A stretch of 14,592 bases of DNA from Frankiales bacterium (GTDB lineage Bacteria; Actinomycetota; Actinomycetes; Mycobacteriales; SCTD01), in assembly GCA_025965735.1 (NCBI GenBank), contig JAOPWK010000265.1:1-14592 (forward strand), written 5' to 3'. Below the pieces are notes generated by a model. The model made no database searches. It was not told where the DNA came from and saw only the letters and a list, made by a program, of their open reading frames with translations. The position numbers and the translations under genes were made by a program. Below, piece by piece: positions 6,307 to 13,434 of the stretch. Position 1 is the stretch's first letter, and each line of letters begins with the position of its first letter.

Positions 6307-6338
6307 GACCGGCAGGCGGCGCCGTCCGCCTGCCGGTC
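6307..6338 (+). terminator. Strong stem-loop between dctP and dctQ (processing or partial terminator)
   Basis: GACCGGCAGGCGG pairs with CCGCCTGCCGGTC, a perfect 13-bp GC-rich stem with a 6-nt loop, starting 7 nt after the dctP stop codon. There is no U run. In operons with a solute-binding protein first, such hairpins often stabilise the upstream mRNA or stop part of the transcripts, so more binding protein than carrier is made. Confidence 0.65.
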
Positions 6339-6365
6339 ACCCACCCCATCGACGAAAGGTCCCTC

Positions 6366-6923
6366 GTGGCTGACACGCGCGCTCTGCGCACCACCGTCAC
6401 CGTGCTCGACAAGGTGGTCATGGTTGCGGCTGTGGTCGCCGGCCTCATGCTCGCTGCCCAGGCCCTCACGGTCACCCTCGACGCGCTGCTGCGAGGGGTC
6501 GCGACACCGCTGCGCTGGGGCAGCGAGGTGAGCACCTACCTCTTGCTCGGCGAGGCACTGCTCGCAGCCCCGTACGCCCTGCGCAAGGGCGAGCACTTCC
6601 GCGTGACCCTTCTGGTCGAGCGCTGGTCCGCGGGAGTGCAGCGTCACCTCACCCTGGCGCTGTCCCTCCTGGCGGCAGCCTTCCTGCTCGTGTTCGCCTG
6701 GCAGAGCGCTGATCTTGCGCTGACGTCGCTCGACCGCGACCTGCGCGCCCCGACCCTGCTCCACACCCCGCTCGTGATCCCGCAGATGCTGCTGCCGGTC
6801 AGTGCCGTGTTGATGGTGCTCGCGCTGATCGCGCAGAACATCGATGCCTTCCTCACCGGCTCCGCCGGAACGACCGGCGAGCCCAGCGACGAGGGGCTGC
6901 CCGAAGCCCTGCCCGGCGTATGA
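6366..6923 (+). CDS. dctQ: TRAP transporter small membrane subunit, DctQ family
   Basis: A 185-residue membrane protein with four hydrophobic helices at about 13-40, 53-71, 96-115 and 136-158, the DctQ topology. The conserved region around helix two, WGSEVSTYLLLGEALLAAPY followed by RKGEHFRV, matches the family pattern of an acidic residue, a helix and a Lys/Arg-Gly-x-His turn. DctQ partners DctM and helps dock the binding protein. The start is the GTG at 6366, with GAAAGG at 6354-6359. It follows dctP after a 66-bp gap holding the stem-loop and precedes dctM by 37 bp. The C-terminal 25 residues are polar and variable. Sequence drift in this family is large, so identification also rests on position between dctP and dctM. 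Confidence 0.88.
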   Translation: MADTRALRTTVTVLDKVVMVAAVVAGLMLAAQALTVTLDALLRGVATPLRWGSEVSTYLLLGEALLAAPYALRKGEHFRVTLLVERWSAGVQRHLTLALSLLAAAFLLVFAWQSADLALTSLDRDLRAPTLLHTPLVIPQMLLPVSAVLMVLALIAQNIDAFLTGSAGTTGEPSDEGLPEALPGV

Positions 6924-6947
6924 GCCCCCAACGAACCCCTAGCGCTC

Positions 6948-6956
6948 GAGGAGGAG
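6948..6956 (+). promoter_or_regulatory. Strong ribosome binding site of dctM
   Basis: GAGGAGGAG ends 4 nt before the ATG at 6961 and fixes that start. It is the strongest ribosome binding site in the operon, suiting high expression of the carrier. Confidence 0.7.
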
Positions 6957-6960
6957 CACC

Positions 6961-8235
6961 ATGGACTTCCTGATCATCGGCGGGTGCTTCCTCGTCCTGA
7001 CCCTGCTCGGCATGCCGGTGTTCCTCGCCATGGGCATCGCCGGTACGGCCGGCATCGTGGCCATCCGCGGCACCGACTCCCTCGTGGACGTGGCGCTGTT
7101 CTCCTACCAGGGACTGAACAGCTTCACCCTCGTCGCCGTCCCGTTGTTCGTGCTCACCGGCACGTTGATGCACGAGATCGGCGCTAGCGATCGGTTGCTG
7201 AACTTCGCTCGCGTCCTCGTCGGCCGGACGCCGCACGCGATGGGCCTCGCCGTCATCGCCGCCTGCGCCGTCTTCGCGGCCATCAGCGGGTCCAGCGTTG
7301 CGACGGCGGCGACCATGGGGCTCGTCGCGCTTCCCGCCCTACAGAAGGACGGGTACAGCCCGGGTGACCGCGGCAGCCTGCTGGCCGCCGGCGGCACGCT
7401 CGGCATCCTGATCCCCCCGAGCATCGCGATGATCATCTACGGAGTGCTCACGGAGCAGTCGGTCGGCAAGCTGTTCATCGCGGGGCTGCTCCCGGGCATC
7501 CTGCTCGCGCTGCTGTTCGCCATCGTCCTCGCCATCACCTCGCGCCCTGCGCCGATGGGCGAGGCGACGACCTGGTCGGCCAAGGGAGGCGCGTTCGTCG
7601 CCGCCATCTGGGTGCTCGCGCTCCCACTGGGCATCATCGCGCTCATCTACACCGGCTGGGCTACAGCCACCGAAGTAGCTGGCATCGCGGTCGCCTACGT
7701 CGCGCTGCTCGGCTTCCTCATCTACCGGAACCTCGGCATGCGGCGGTTGACGTCTGCGTTCCGCACCGCCCTGCTCACCTCAGCCATGATCCTGCTGCTC
7801 ATCATGTTCGGCCAGGTGATGACGCGAGCTCTCACGCTGGCCCGGGTGCCGCAGAAGGTGGCAGACCTGGTCGCCGGCGCCGACGTCGCGCCGCTGCTCA
7901 CGTTCACGTTCATCATCCTGGCCTACCTGATCCTGGGCACGGTCCTCGAGGCCACGTCGATGATCATCGTGACGATCCCGATCTTCTTCCCGATCTCGCA
8001 GCTCATCGGCATCGACCCGATCGCCTTCGGCGTCATCGTCGTCATCGCCATGGAGGTCGCGCAGATCACGCCGCCCGTCGGGATCAACCTCTACGTCGTC
8101 TCGGGCGTCGGCGACATCCCCTTCCAGACCATGATCAGGCGCATCGTCCCGTACGTGCTCGCGCTGATCGTCCTGGCCTACTCGGTCTACTTCTTCCCCG
8201 GCCTGGCCACGTGGCTACCGAACCTCATGTCATGA
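6961..8235 (+). CDS. dctM: TRAP transporter large permease subunit, DctM family
   Basis: A 424-residue polytopic membrane protein, matching the usual DctM length of about 425. It is the ion-coupled carrier through which the bound organic acid crosses the membrane, driven by a sodium or proton gradient. The N-terminus (FLIIGGCFLVLTLLGMPVF) is typical. The signature GGTLGILIPPS with following GVLTEQSVGKLFIAGLLPG lies at about residues 143-180, and its second-half counterpart AQITPPVGINLYV at about 366-380. These two Pro-Pro hairpins belong to the inverted-repeat transport core. The gene starts with ATG behind GAGGAGGAG and ends 40 bp before the acyl-CoA dehydrogenase gene. Together with dctP and dctQ it forms a complete three-gene TRAP transporter. 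Confidence 0.95.
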   Translation: MDFLIIGGCFLVLTLLGMPVFLAMGIAGTAGIVAIRGTDSLVDVALFSYQGLNSFTLVAVPLFVLTGTLMHEIGASDRLLNFARVLVGRTPHAMGLAVIAACAVFAAISGSSVATAATMGLVALPALQKDGYSPGDRGSLLAAGGTLGILIPPSIAMIIYGVLTEQSVGKLFIAGLLPGILLALLFAIVLAITSRPAPMGEATTWSAKGGAFVAAIWVLALPLGIIALIYTGWATATEVAGIAVAYVALLGFLIYRNLGMRRLTSAFRTALLTSAMILLLIMFGQVMTRALTLARVPQKVADLVAGADVAPLLTFTFIILAYLILGTVLEATSMIIVTIPIFFPISQLIGIDPIAFGVIVVIAMEVAQITPPVGINLYVVSGVGDIPFQTMIRRIVPYVLALIVLAYSVYFFPGLATWLPNLMS

Positions 8236-8266
8236 CCGTGAACTCCCAGACGCGGCCCCATCGATC

Positions 8267-8272
8267 GGAGGG
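8267..8272 (+). promoter_or_regulatory. Ribosome binding site of the acyl-CoA dehydrogenase gene
   Basis: GGAGGG ends 3 nt before the ATG at 8276, close but plausible spacing. It supports this start over any upstream frame. Confidence 0.55.
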
Positions 8273-8275
8273 CTC

Positions 8276-9412
8276 ATGAAGATCTGGCGCACCCTGCACG
8301 ACCCGCAGCTCGAGCGGGAGGTGACGGCCTTCGTGGACGAGCGCGTCATCCCGGTCGCCGGCGAGATCGACGCTCAAGACGTGTACCCGGTCGAGATCAT
8401 CGAGGCTGCCGCGGCGGCCGGCTACAACACCCTGACGCTGCCGACGCAGTACGGGGGAGGCGGCCGCAGCAACCAGGACGCGTTGCTGGTCATGGAAGCG
8501 ATCGCGTACGGCAGCGCCGCCGTCGCCATCTCGATGATCACCATCTACCAGTCGCAGACGATCATCGAGCGCTACGGCGAGCCCTCGCTGAAGGAGCGCT
8601 TCCTCCCGCAGTACGCAGGCGGCTTGCGCGCGGCGTACGCGCTCACCGAGGCGGCACACGGCAGCGACATCCGCAGCCTGGACACCAAGGCCCTGCGCAC
8701 CGATACCGGGTGGGTGATCCGCGGTGAGAAGGCGTTCATCACGTCGGGATCGGCCGCGCAGCTGTTCGTCGTGCTGGCCGAGACCGAGATCGGCGTCTCG
8801 GCGTTCGCGGTGCCCTTCGACACACCCGGCGTCAGCACCTACGTGGGACCGAACGCCACGACCTTCGGGCTGCGCAACGGCCCGCACGTCAACCTCGTGC
8901 TGGACGACGTGGAGGTCCCGGCGGACCACCTCATCGGCGAGGAGGGGAAGGGGATGCGACAGGCGGTCATCACGCTGGCGCACTCGCGCACGCTTGCTGC
9001 CGGGATCAGCCTCGGCATCGGACGGGCGGCGGTGGACGCCTCCCTCGCGTTCGCGGGCAGCCGCAAGGCCTTCGACCAGACAGTGCTCGAGTTCCAGGGC
9101 ATCCAGTGGTACTTCGCCGACATCGTCACGGCCCTGGACGCCGCCCGGCTGCTCACCTACCAGGCGGCGCGGGACCTGGACGCAGGACACGAGATCGCCC
9201 GCTACACCAGCGAGGCCAAGCTGATGGCGAGCGAGGTCGCGACCCGAGCGGCATCTACGGCGGTGTCGGTCTGCGGTGCACGCGGAACCATGGAGTCCGC
9301 GCCGTTCGGCCGCTTCCTGCGGGACGCCAAGGCCTACGAGATCGCCGGCGGGTCCACGGAGGTTCTCAAGAACACGATCGCCAAGTCGCTGCTCAAGGCC
9401 GTCAGCGGATGA
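8276..9412 (+). CDS. Acyl-CoA dehydrogenase family flavoprotein lacking the usual catalytic Glu
   Basis: A 378-residue protein with the full acyl-CoA dehydrogenase fold and typical length. Helical N-terminal domain about 1-120, FAD/substrate motif YALTEAAHGSD (121-131), beta domain about 125-230, C-terminal helical domain with GSRKAFDQ (261-268, the usual R-x-x-F) and RDAKAYEIAGGSTEV (349-363). The family oxidises an acyl-CoA to the 2,3-enoyl-CoA with FAD. Aligned without gaps to short-chain dehydrogenases (RDAK then EIYEGTSEI), the catalytic glutamate position is G358. The other place used, the Glu-Arg of the isovaleryl/long-chain type, reads H236-S237-R238 here. Another base, another reaction (for example enoyl-CoA reduction) or an unusual substrate is therefore possible. 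The ATG has GGAGGG upstream, and the stop overlaps the ligase start in ATGA, giving tight coupling. Family firm, reaction uncertain. Confidence 0.9.
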   Translation: MKIWRTLHDPQLEREVTAFVDERVIPVAGEIDAQDVYPVEIIEAAAAAGYNTLTLPTQYGGGGRSNQDALLVMEAIAYGSAAVAISMITIYQSQTIIERYGEPSLKERFLPQYAGGLRAAYALTEAAHGSDIRSLDTKALRTDTGWVIRGEKAFITSGSAAQLFVVLAETEIGVSAFAVPFDTPGVSTYVGPNATTFGLRNGPHVNLVLDDVEVPADHLIGEEGKGMRQAVITLAHSRTLAAGISLGIGRAAVDASLAFAGSRKAFDQTVLEFQGIQWYFADIVTALDAARLLTYQAARDLDAGHEIARYTSEAKLMASEVATRAASTAVSVCGARGTMESAPFGRFLRDAKAYEIAGGSTEVLKNTIAKSLLKAVSG

Positions 9413-10959
9413 GCTCGGAACCGAGGGGCGCGCTGCGACACGAGGCGCTTCAGCTCACGCTGCCTGACGTGCTGCTCGCGACGAGTGCACGCCACGGCGA
9501 CGCCACGTTCCTGTACCACGGGGACGAGACGGTGAGCTACCAGGAATTCGTCGGACGGATGCAGATCACGGTGCAGCTGCTGCGCGAGGTCGGCGTGGTG
9601 CCTGGTGAGCACGTGCTCCTCGTCGCGGGCAACTCGCCGGCGTTCCTCTTCTGGTGGTTCGCGCTCAACGCGATCGGCGCGGTGGCCGTTCCCGTGGACA
9701 CGGCACTCGTGGGCGCCGGCCTGAGGCACGTGATGTCCGACAGCGGTGCTCGGCTCGTCGTGGGCGAGGCCTCGGTCCTGGCGGAGAAGCGCGAGGACTA
9801 CACCCTCGACGGCAGCCTTGCCGTACTCATCGACGGCGCGCCGCTCCAGGGCGTGCTCAAGACGGCTCCCGAGGTGACTGCCGAGCTGCCCCTCCCAGGT
9901 GCACGCCCGGCCACGATCCTCTACACCTCCGGCACCACTGGCCCGGCGAAGGGAGTGGTCGTCCCGCACCACGCCTACGTGGCCGCTGGGTCCACGATGG
10001 CGTCGTCGGTGGGCGTCCGCTCCGATGACCGGATCATGGTCGTGCTGCCGTTGTTCCACGCCAACCCGCAGATGTACGCGGTGGCCTCCGCCGTCGTGGC
10101 AGGAGCCTCGCTGGTCCTGCTGCCGCGCTTCTCGGCAAGCCGCTTCTGGGCGGACGCCGAGCGCTACGGCGCCACGGCCTTCACCTACGTCGGCACCGTG
10201 CTGACGATCCTGTCTGCCACGACAGCTGGCCGTCCCGAGCACTCTCTGCGCTTCTGCACCGGCGGCGGAGCACCGCGTGACGTCTGGGACCGCTTCGAGG
10301 ACGAGCTGGGGATCAGGGTGCACGAGCTCTACGGCATGACCGAGACAGGCGGCTTCGCCACCGTCAACACCCTCGAACATCGCCGTCGAGGCACGTGCGG
10401 CCGGCCCCGACCCGACATGGACCTCGCGATCGTCAACGAGAACGATGAGCCGGTGGCGCACGGGGATCCGGGGCAGATCGTCCTGCGCCCGCGGGTCCCT
10501 CACATCATGTTCTCCGCCTACCACGGCCGGCCGAAGGAGACGCTGAGCAGCTTCGGCAACCTCTGGTTCCACACCGGCGACCTCGGTCACCTCGACGACG
10601 ACGGCTTCCTGCACTTCCACGGTCGCAGCACCTCGATCATCCGCCGCGGCGGGCAGAACATCTCGCCCGGCGACGTCGAGCGGGCGCTGGCGCTGTACCC
10701 AGGGATCCGCGAGGCCGCTGTCGTGGGCGTGCCCGACGAGGTGATGGGTCAGGAGGTGAAGGCCGTGCTCGTCCTCGAGCAGGGGCACCGGCTCGACGTG
10801 GGAGAGCTCCGGACCTTCCTCCGGCAGCAGGTCGCTGGCTACGCGGTCCCTCGCTACGTCGAGGTCGTGCCGGCACTGCCGAAGACGGCCACGCAGAAGG
10901 TGTTGCTGCGCCAGCTCACCGGCACCGGTTCTGATGTCATCGACGCAGGTGGCACGTGA
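9409..10959 (+). CDS. Acyl-CoA ligase (AMP-forming), class I adenylate-forming enzyme
   Basis: A 516-residue ligase that activates a carboxylic acid with ATP to acyl-AMP and then transfers it to CoA. Motifs in order: phosphate loop LYTSGTTGPAKG (171-182), ELYGMTETGG (306-315), FHTGDLGHLDDDGF (387-400), the hinge and signature HGRSTSIIRRGGQNISPGDVE (404-424), and PKTATQKV (491-498) with catalytic Lys K497. The last motif has Gln where most relatives have Gly. The frame is open well upstream, but the ATG at 9409, overlapping the dehydrogenase stop, gives the family N-terminus. The overall pattern recalls carnitine/crotonobetaine (CaiC-like) and related short or medium carboxylate ligases. With the adjacent dehydrogenase and crotonase it resembles the caiA/caiC/caiD trio in gene content, but there is no CaiB-type CoA transferase. 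It probably acts on the acid imported by the TRAP system; that is inference. Confidence 0.92.
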   Translation: MSSEPRGALRHEALQLTLPDVLLATSARHGDATFLYHGDETVSYQEFVGRMQITVQLLREVGVVPGEHVLLVAGNSPAFLFWWFALNAIGAVAVPVDTALVGAGLRHVMSDSGARLVVGEASVLAEKREDYTLDGSLAVLIDGAPLQGVLKTAPEVTAELPLPGARPATILYTSGTTGPAKGVVVPHHAYVAAGSTMASSVGVRSDDRIMVVLPLFHANPQMYAVASAVVAGASLVLLPRFSASRFWADAERYGATAFTYVGTVLTILSATTAGRPEHSLRFCTGGGAPRDVWDRFEDELGIRVHELYGMTETGGFATVNTLEHRRRGTCGRPRPDMDLAIVNENDEPVAHGDPGQIVLRPRVPHIMFSAYHGRPKETLSSFGNLWFHTGDLGHLDDDGFLHFHGRSTSIIRRGGQNISPGDVERALALYPGIREAAVVGVPDEVMGQEVKAVLVLEQGHRLDVGELRTFLRQQVAGYAVPRYVEVVPALPKTATQKVLLRQLTGTGSDVIDAGGT

Positions 10960-11036
10960 CCGTCGCCGCCTGCACCGCCCCGAGCGTCCATGCCCTGAGC
11001 ACGCGCGGTCCCGCCGCCGAGAGGACCTACCCGTGA
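10956..11036 (+). other. 26-codon micro-ORF bridging ligase and crotonase genes
   Basis: A GTG overlaps the ligase stop (GTGA at 10956-10959) and opens a 26-codon frame, whose TGA overlaps the GTG start of the crotonase gene (GTGA at 11033-11036). The peptide (begins MTVAACTAPSVH) has no recognisable feature. Translation through it would keep ribosomes moving across the 73-bp gap and couple the two genes. The crotonase also has its own GAGAGG ribosome binding site, so coupling is not required. A chance frame is quite possible at this GC content. Confidence 0.25.
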
Positions 11037-11788
11037 ACGACCTGGTCACCTGCACCGTCGACAAGGGTGTCGCCACCCTCACCCTCAACTGGCCAGAGCG
11101 CCGCAACGCCCTCACGCAGGAGATGGCTGCGGGCGTGGTGGCCGCCTGCGACCAGGTCGACGGTGACAGCGACGTCGGCGCGGCCGTCGTGCGCGGCGCG
11201 GCCGGGACGTTCTGCTCCGGCGCCTACCGCGCCCTGCTCGACGAGATCGGCAGGGACCCGCTCGCCACGTCGAACTACCGGGCCCTGGACGAGATCTACC
11301 AGGCGTTCGTCCGCGTCGGCACGCTGCGCGTGCCGACCGTTGCCGCGGTACGCGGCGTCGCCGTCGGCGCAGGAGTGAACCTCTTGCTCGCCACGGACCT
11401 CCGGATCATCGCGCGCGATGCGCGCATCATCTGCGGCTTCGGCCGCATCGGCGTGCACCCCGGTGGCGGCCACTTCGTCCTTGCAGAACGCCTCGCGGGG
11501 CGTGAGGCGACGGCGGCCATGACGCTCTTCAGCGAGGAGGTCAACGGCCTGCGCGCCAAGGAGCTCGGTCTCGCGTGGGACGCGCCGGACGACGTCGACG
11601 TGGAGCCGGTGGCGCAGGCGCTGGCTCTCACCGCCGCCGCTGACCCCGAGCTCGCTCGGGCGATGGTCGCGTCCTTCCGCAAGGAGCTCGGGCCGCCCGT
11701 GCTGCCCCTGTCCGCAGCCCTCGAGCTGGAGCGGGGACCGCAGATGTGGTCGCTGGCCCGCAAGTCCACAGCGGCCGCGTCGGCCTAG
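11033..11788 (+). CDS. Crotonase-fold (enoyl-CoA hydratase/isomerase family) enzyme with non-canonical active site
   Basis: A 251-residue crotonase-superfamily protein. CoA thioester binding is indicated by WPERRNALT (20-28), the FCSGAY oxyanion segment (60-65), AVRGVAVGAGVNL (105-117) and CGFGRIGVHPGGGHF (134-148). Canonical hydratases use two glutamates (E144/E164, rat numbering). Aligned by the GGG and PGxGG anchors, those positions are N116 and F136, and the Asp seen in PDSGG isomerases is G144. The usual Asp after CAGA/CSGA is Y65. A standard hydratase reaction is therefore unlikely. The HPGGGH form recurs, as I recall, in actinobacterial members annotated as enoyl-CoA hydratase without known reactions. 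Start GTG at 11033 has GAGAGG at 11020-11025; an in-frame ATG at 10934 would overlap the ligase and add residues unlike the family. Hydrolase, isomerase or lyase activity on a CoA thioester is possible. Confidence 0.88.
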   Translation: MNDLVTCTVDKGVATLTLNWPERRNALTQEMAAGVVAACDQVDGDSDVGAAVVRGAAGTFCSGAYRALLDEIGRDPLATSNYRALDEIYQAFVRVGTLRVPTVAAVRGVAVGAGVNLLLATDLRIIARDARIICGFGRIGVHPGGGHFVLAERLAGREATAAMTLFSEEVNGLRAKELGLAWDAPDDVDVEPVAQALALTAAADPELARAMVASFRKELGPPVLPLSAALELERGPQMWSLARKSTAAASA

Positions 11789-11810
11789 CCCCAGTAGCGA
11801 ACGCAGGGAC

Positions 11811-11816
11811 AGGAGG
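11811..11816 (+). promoter_or_regulatory. Ribosome binding site of the IclR gene
   Basis: AGGAGG ends 5 nt before the GTG at 11822, ideal spacing, and decides this start. The gap from the crotonase stop is only 33 bp and shows no promoter, so the regulator is probably transcribed with the operon. Confidence 0.65.
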
Positions 11817-11821
11817 CACCA

Positions 11822-12586
11822 GTGACCGAGCCGCAGCGAGACCACAGCTCGATCGCCGCCATCGGGAAGGCGGTTCGGCTGCTGGACGTGTTCTCCAACA
11901 AGCGGCCCGAGCTGACGGTCGCGGAGCTGGTGGAGCTCACGGGCTTCGCCCGGTCGACGGTGTACCGCCTGGTCGGCACGCTGGAGGAGGTGGGATGGCT
12001 GTTCCGCACCGAGGCCGGCGCCTACCGCCCGACGTTGCGACTGTTCCGGTTGGGCAACATCGCCGCCAACGCCACCGACATCCGTCATGTCGCACGGCCT
12101 TTCCTGGCGGCGATGTCGAAGGAGCTCGGAGACAGCAGCTACCTGTTCGTGCGGGACGGTCAGCGGGCGGTGTGCCTGGAACGCCTGGAAGGGCCCTACC
12201 CCATCAAGGTCACCCTGGTGGAGGTCGGCGGGTCCCTGCCGCTGACGGTCGGTGCCGCGCCGCGCACGCTGCTGGCCTACGACGACGACAGTGCCGGCGG
12301 CTCGGGAGTCAACGGCTCGAACCTTCCGCCGGACCTGGAGCGCGTACGGGAGCAGGGGTACGAGATCAACCTCGAGGACGTCACCATCGGCTTCTGCAGC
12401 GTCGGAGCGCCGGTGCTGAACCGCGACGGAGGCGCTGTCGCAGCAGTCAGCCTGGGTGGCATCCGCGAGCGCTTCTCACCGGAGAGGCTCCCGACGCTCG
12501 TCGAGGCGGTGGTCCGGACGGCTCAGCAGATCAGCGGAGCGCTCGGCTACGGGCCGGCTGCGGCGCCCGTGGACCGGCGATCGTGA
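11822..12586 (+). CDS. IclR-family transcriptional regulator
   Basis: A 254-residue regulator. The N-terminal winged helix-turn-helix covers about 10-70 (SIAAIGKAVRLLDVF, then LTVAELVELTGFARSTVYRLVGTLEEVGWL). The linker helix is followed by the IclR effector domain at about 85-245 with SSYLFVRDGQRAVCLERLEG, LPLTVGAAPRTLLAY and GFCSVGAPVLNRDG. Between the LLAY segment and DLERVREQGY (171-180) only about 17 residues remain, mostly Gly/Ser/Asp/Asn. IclR proteins usually have roughly 40 there, including a helix, so part of the effector domain is shortened. Such regulators respond to small organic acids or aromatics and commonly control neighbouring catabolic genes. It lies inside the operon, so it likely controls its own synthesis. 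The palindrome at 5226-5242 is the best candidate target. The stop overlaps the hydrolase start (GTGA). Confidence 0.92.
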   Translation: MTEPQRDHSSIAAIGKAVRLLDVFSNKRPELTVAELVELTGFARSTVYRLVGTLEEVGWLFRTEAGAYRPTLRLFRLGNIAANATDIRHVARPFLAAMSKELGDSSYLFVRDGQRAVCLERLEGPYPIKVTLVEVGGSLPLTVGAAPRTLLAYDDDSAGGSGVNGSNLPPDLERVREQGYEINLEDVTIGFCSVGAPVLNRDGGAVAAVSLGGIRERFSPERLPTLVEAVVRTAQQISGALGYGPAAAPVDRRS

Positions 12587-13431
12587 CGGCGAAGGCGGAC
12601 ACCACGCGCGTGGCAGGGAGGACCGCGAACGGCATCGGCTACGACCTGTTCCGGCTCGACGACGCGTGGGCCGCTCGACCGAACGTGCCGGTGGTGCTGC
12701 AGCACGGGCTCGGCCTGGACCGGACCGCGTGGAACCCGTGGGTCCGCCGGCTCCTCGCCACGCGCACCGTCGTGACGGTCGACCTGCGTGGCCATGGCGA
12801 CTCAGCCGACGCATGGGCGGACGGGGAGCGGTTGACGCTCGAGCAGTGCACCGCCGACCTCCTCTCGGTCCTCGAGGACTGCAGCATCGGGGGGTTCCAC
12901 TACGTGGGCGAGTCGTTCGGCGGCACGCTGGGCCTGTACCTGGCCGGCACGCACCAGAGTCGTGTCGCCTCGGTCACCGCCTGCTCCACCGGGTGGCGCG
13001 GTGAGTGGTTCCACAACATCCGGGCTTGGTCGTCCGTGCTGTCCGAGGGTGGGAGCGCGGCTTGGTCGGACCTCATGACCCCCGCGCGCTTCGACCCCCA
13101 GCACACCTCCCCTGCCCTGGTCGCGTGGGTGGAGGCTCAGCAGCGTGGACTCGATCCCGCCGTGGTGTGGGCGGTGGCGGAGTGCCTGCTCGCCACAGAT
13201 CTCAGCGAGCTGCTGCCGACGATCAGCGCCCCCGTCCTCACGATGCTGGGCGACAGCCCCTTCGTCGACCAGCGCAACCTGATCGATCTGGTGCGGCTGG
13301 TGCCCCGCGCCGACGCCGTGCGGGTGGCGGGGGCCAGGCACGGCATCGTCCTGTCCCACTGGGAGGAGTGCCTGCAGGCGTGCCTGTCGTTCCTGAACCG
13401 CGTGGAGCGGCACCCGACGCAGGTGTCCTGA
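12583..13431 (+). CDS. Alpha/beta hydrolase
   Basis: A 282-residue alpha/beta hydrolase fold protein. Visible elements are the oxyanion HGLGLDRTAW (41-50), VTVDLRGHGDS (64-74), nucleophile elbow GESFGG with S111 (109-114), the acid in LGDSPFVDQ (D224 or D229), and the catalytic H253 in ARHGIVLSH. The closest general type is the 3-oxoadipate enol-lactonase/haloperoxidase-like group, which cleaves esters, lactones or thioesters. The GTG at 12583 overlaps the IclR stop, indicating translational coupling. No signal peptide is present, so it acts in the cytoplasm. In this setting it could open a lactone or ester form of the substrate, or release an acid from CoA. Sequence alone cannot choose among these. 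Confidence 0.9.
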   Translation: MTAKADTTRVAGRTANGIGYDLFRLDDAWAARPNVPVVLQHGLGLDRTAWNPWVRRLLATRTVVTVDLRGHGDSADAWADGERLTLEQCTADLLSVLEDCSIGGFHYVGESFGGTLGLYLAGTHQSRVASVTACSTGWRGEWFHNIRAWSSVLSEGGSAAWSDLMTPARFDPQHTSPALVAWVEAQQRGLDPAVVWAVAECLLATDLSELLPTISAPVLTMLGDSPFVDQRNLIDLVRLVPRADAVRVAGARHGIVLSHWEECLQACLSFLNRVERHPTQVS

Positions 13432-13434
13432 CGC

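Noticed and set aside
4971..6764. Long minus-strand open frame opposite dctP and dctQ
   Set aside because: It is antisense to recognisable TRAP genes and runs through the promoter region; no domain is visible.
10934..11032. Earlier in-frame ATG for the crotonase gene
   Set aside because: It would overlap the ligase end and add an Arg-rich leader unlike the family. The GTG at 11033 has GAGAGG upstream and gives the expected N-terminus.
9334..11115. Long minus-strand open frame opposite the acyl-CoA ligase
   Set aside because: The plus strand carries all adenylate-forming motifs in order; the antisense frame has no motif.
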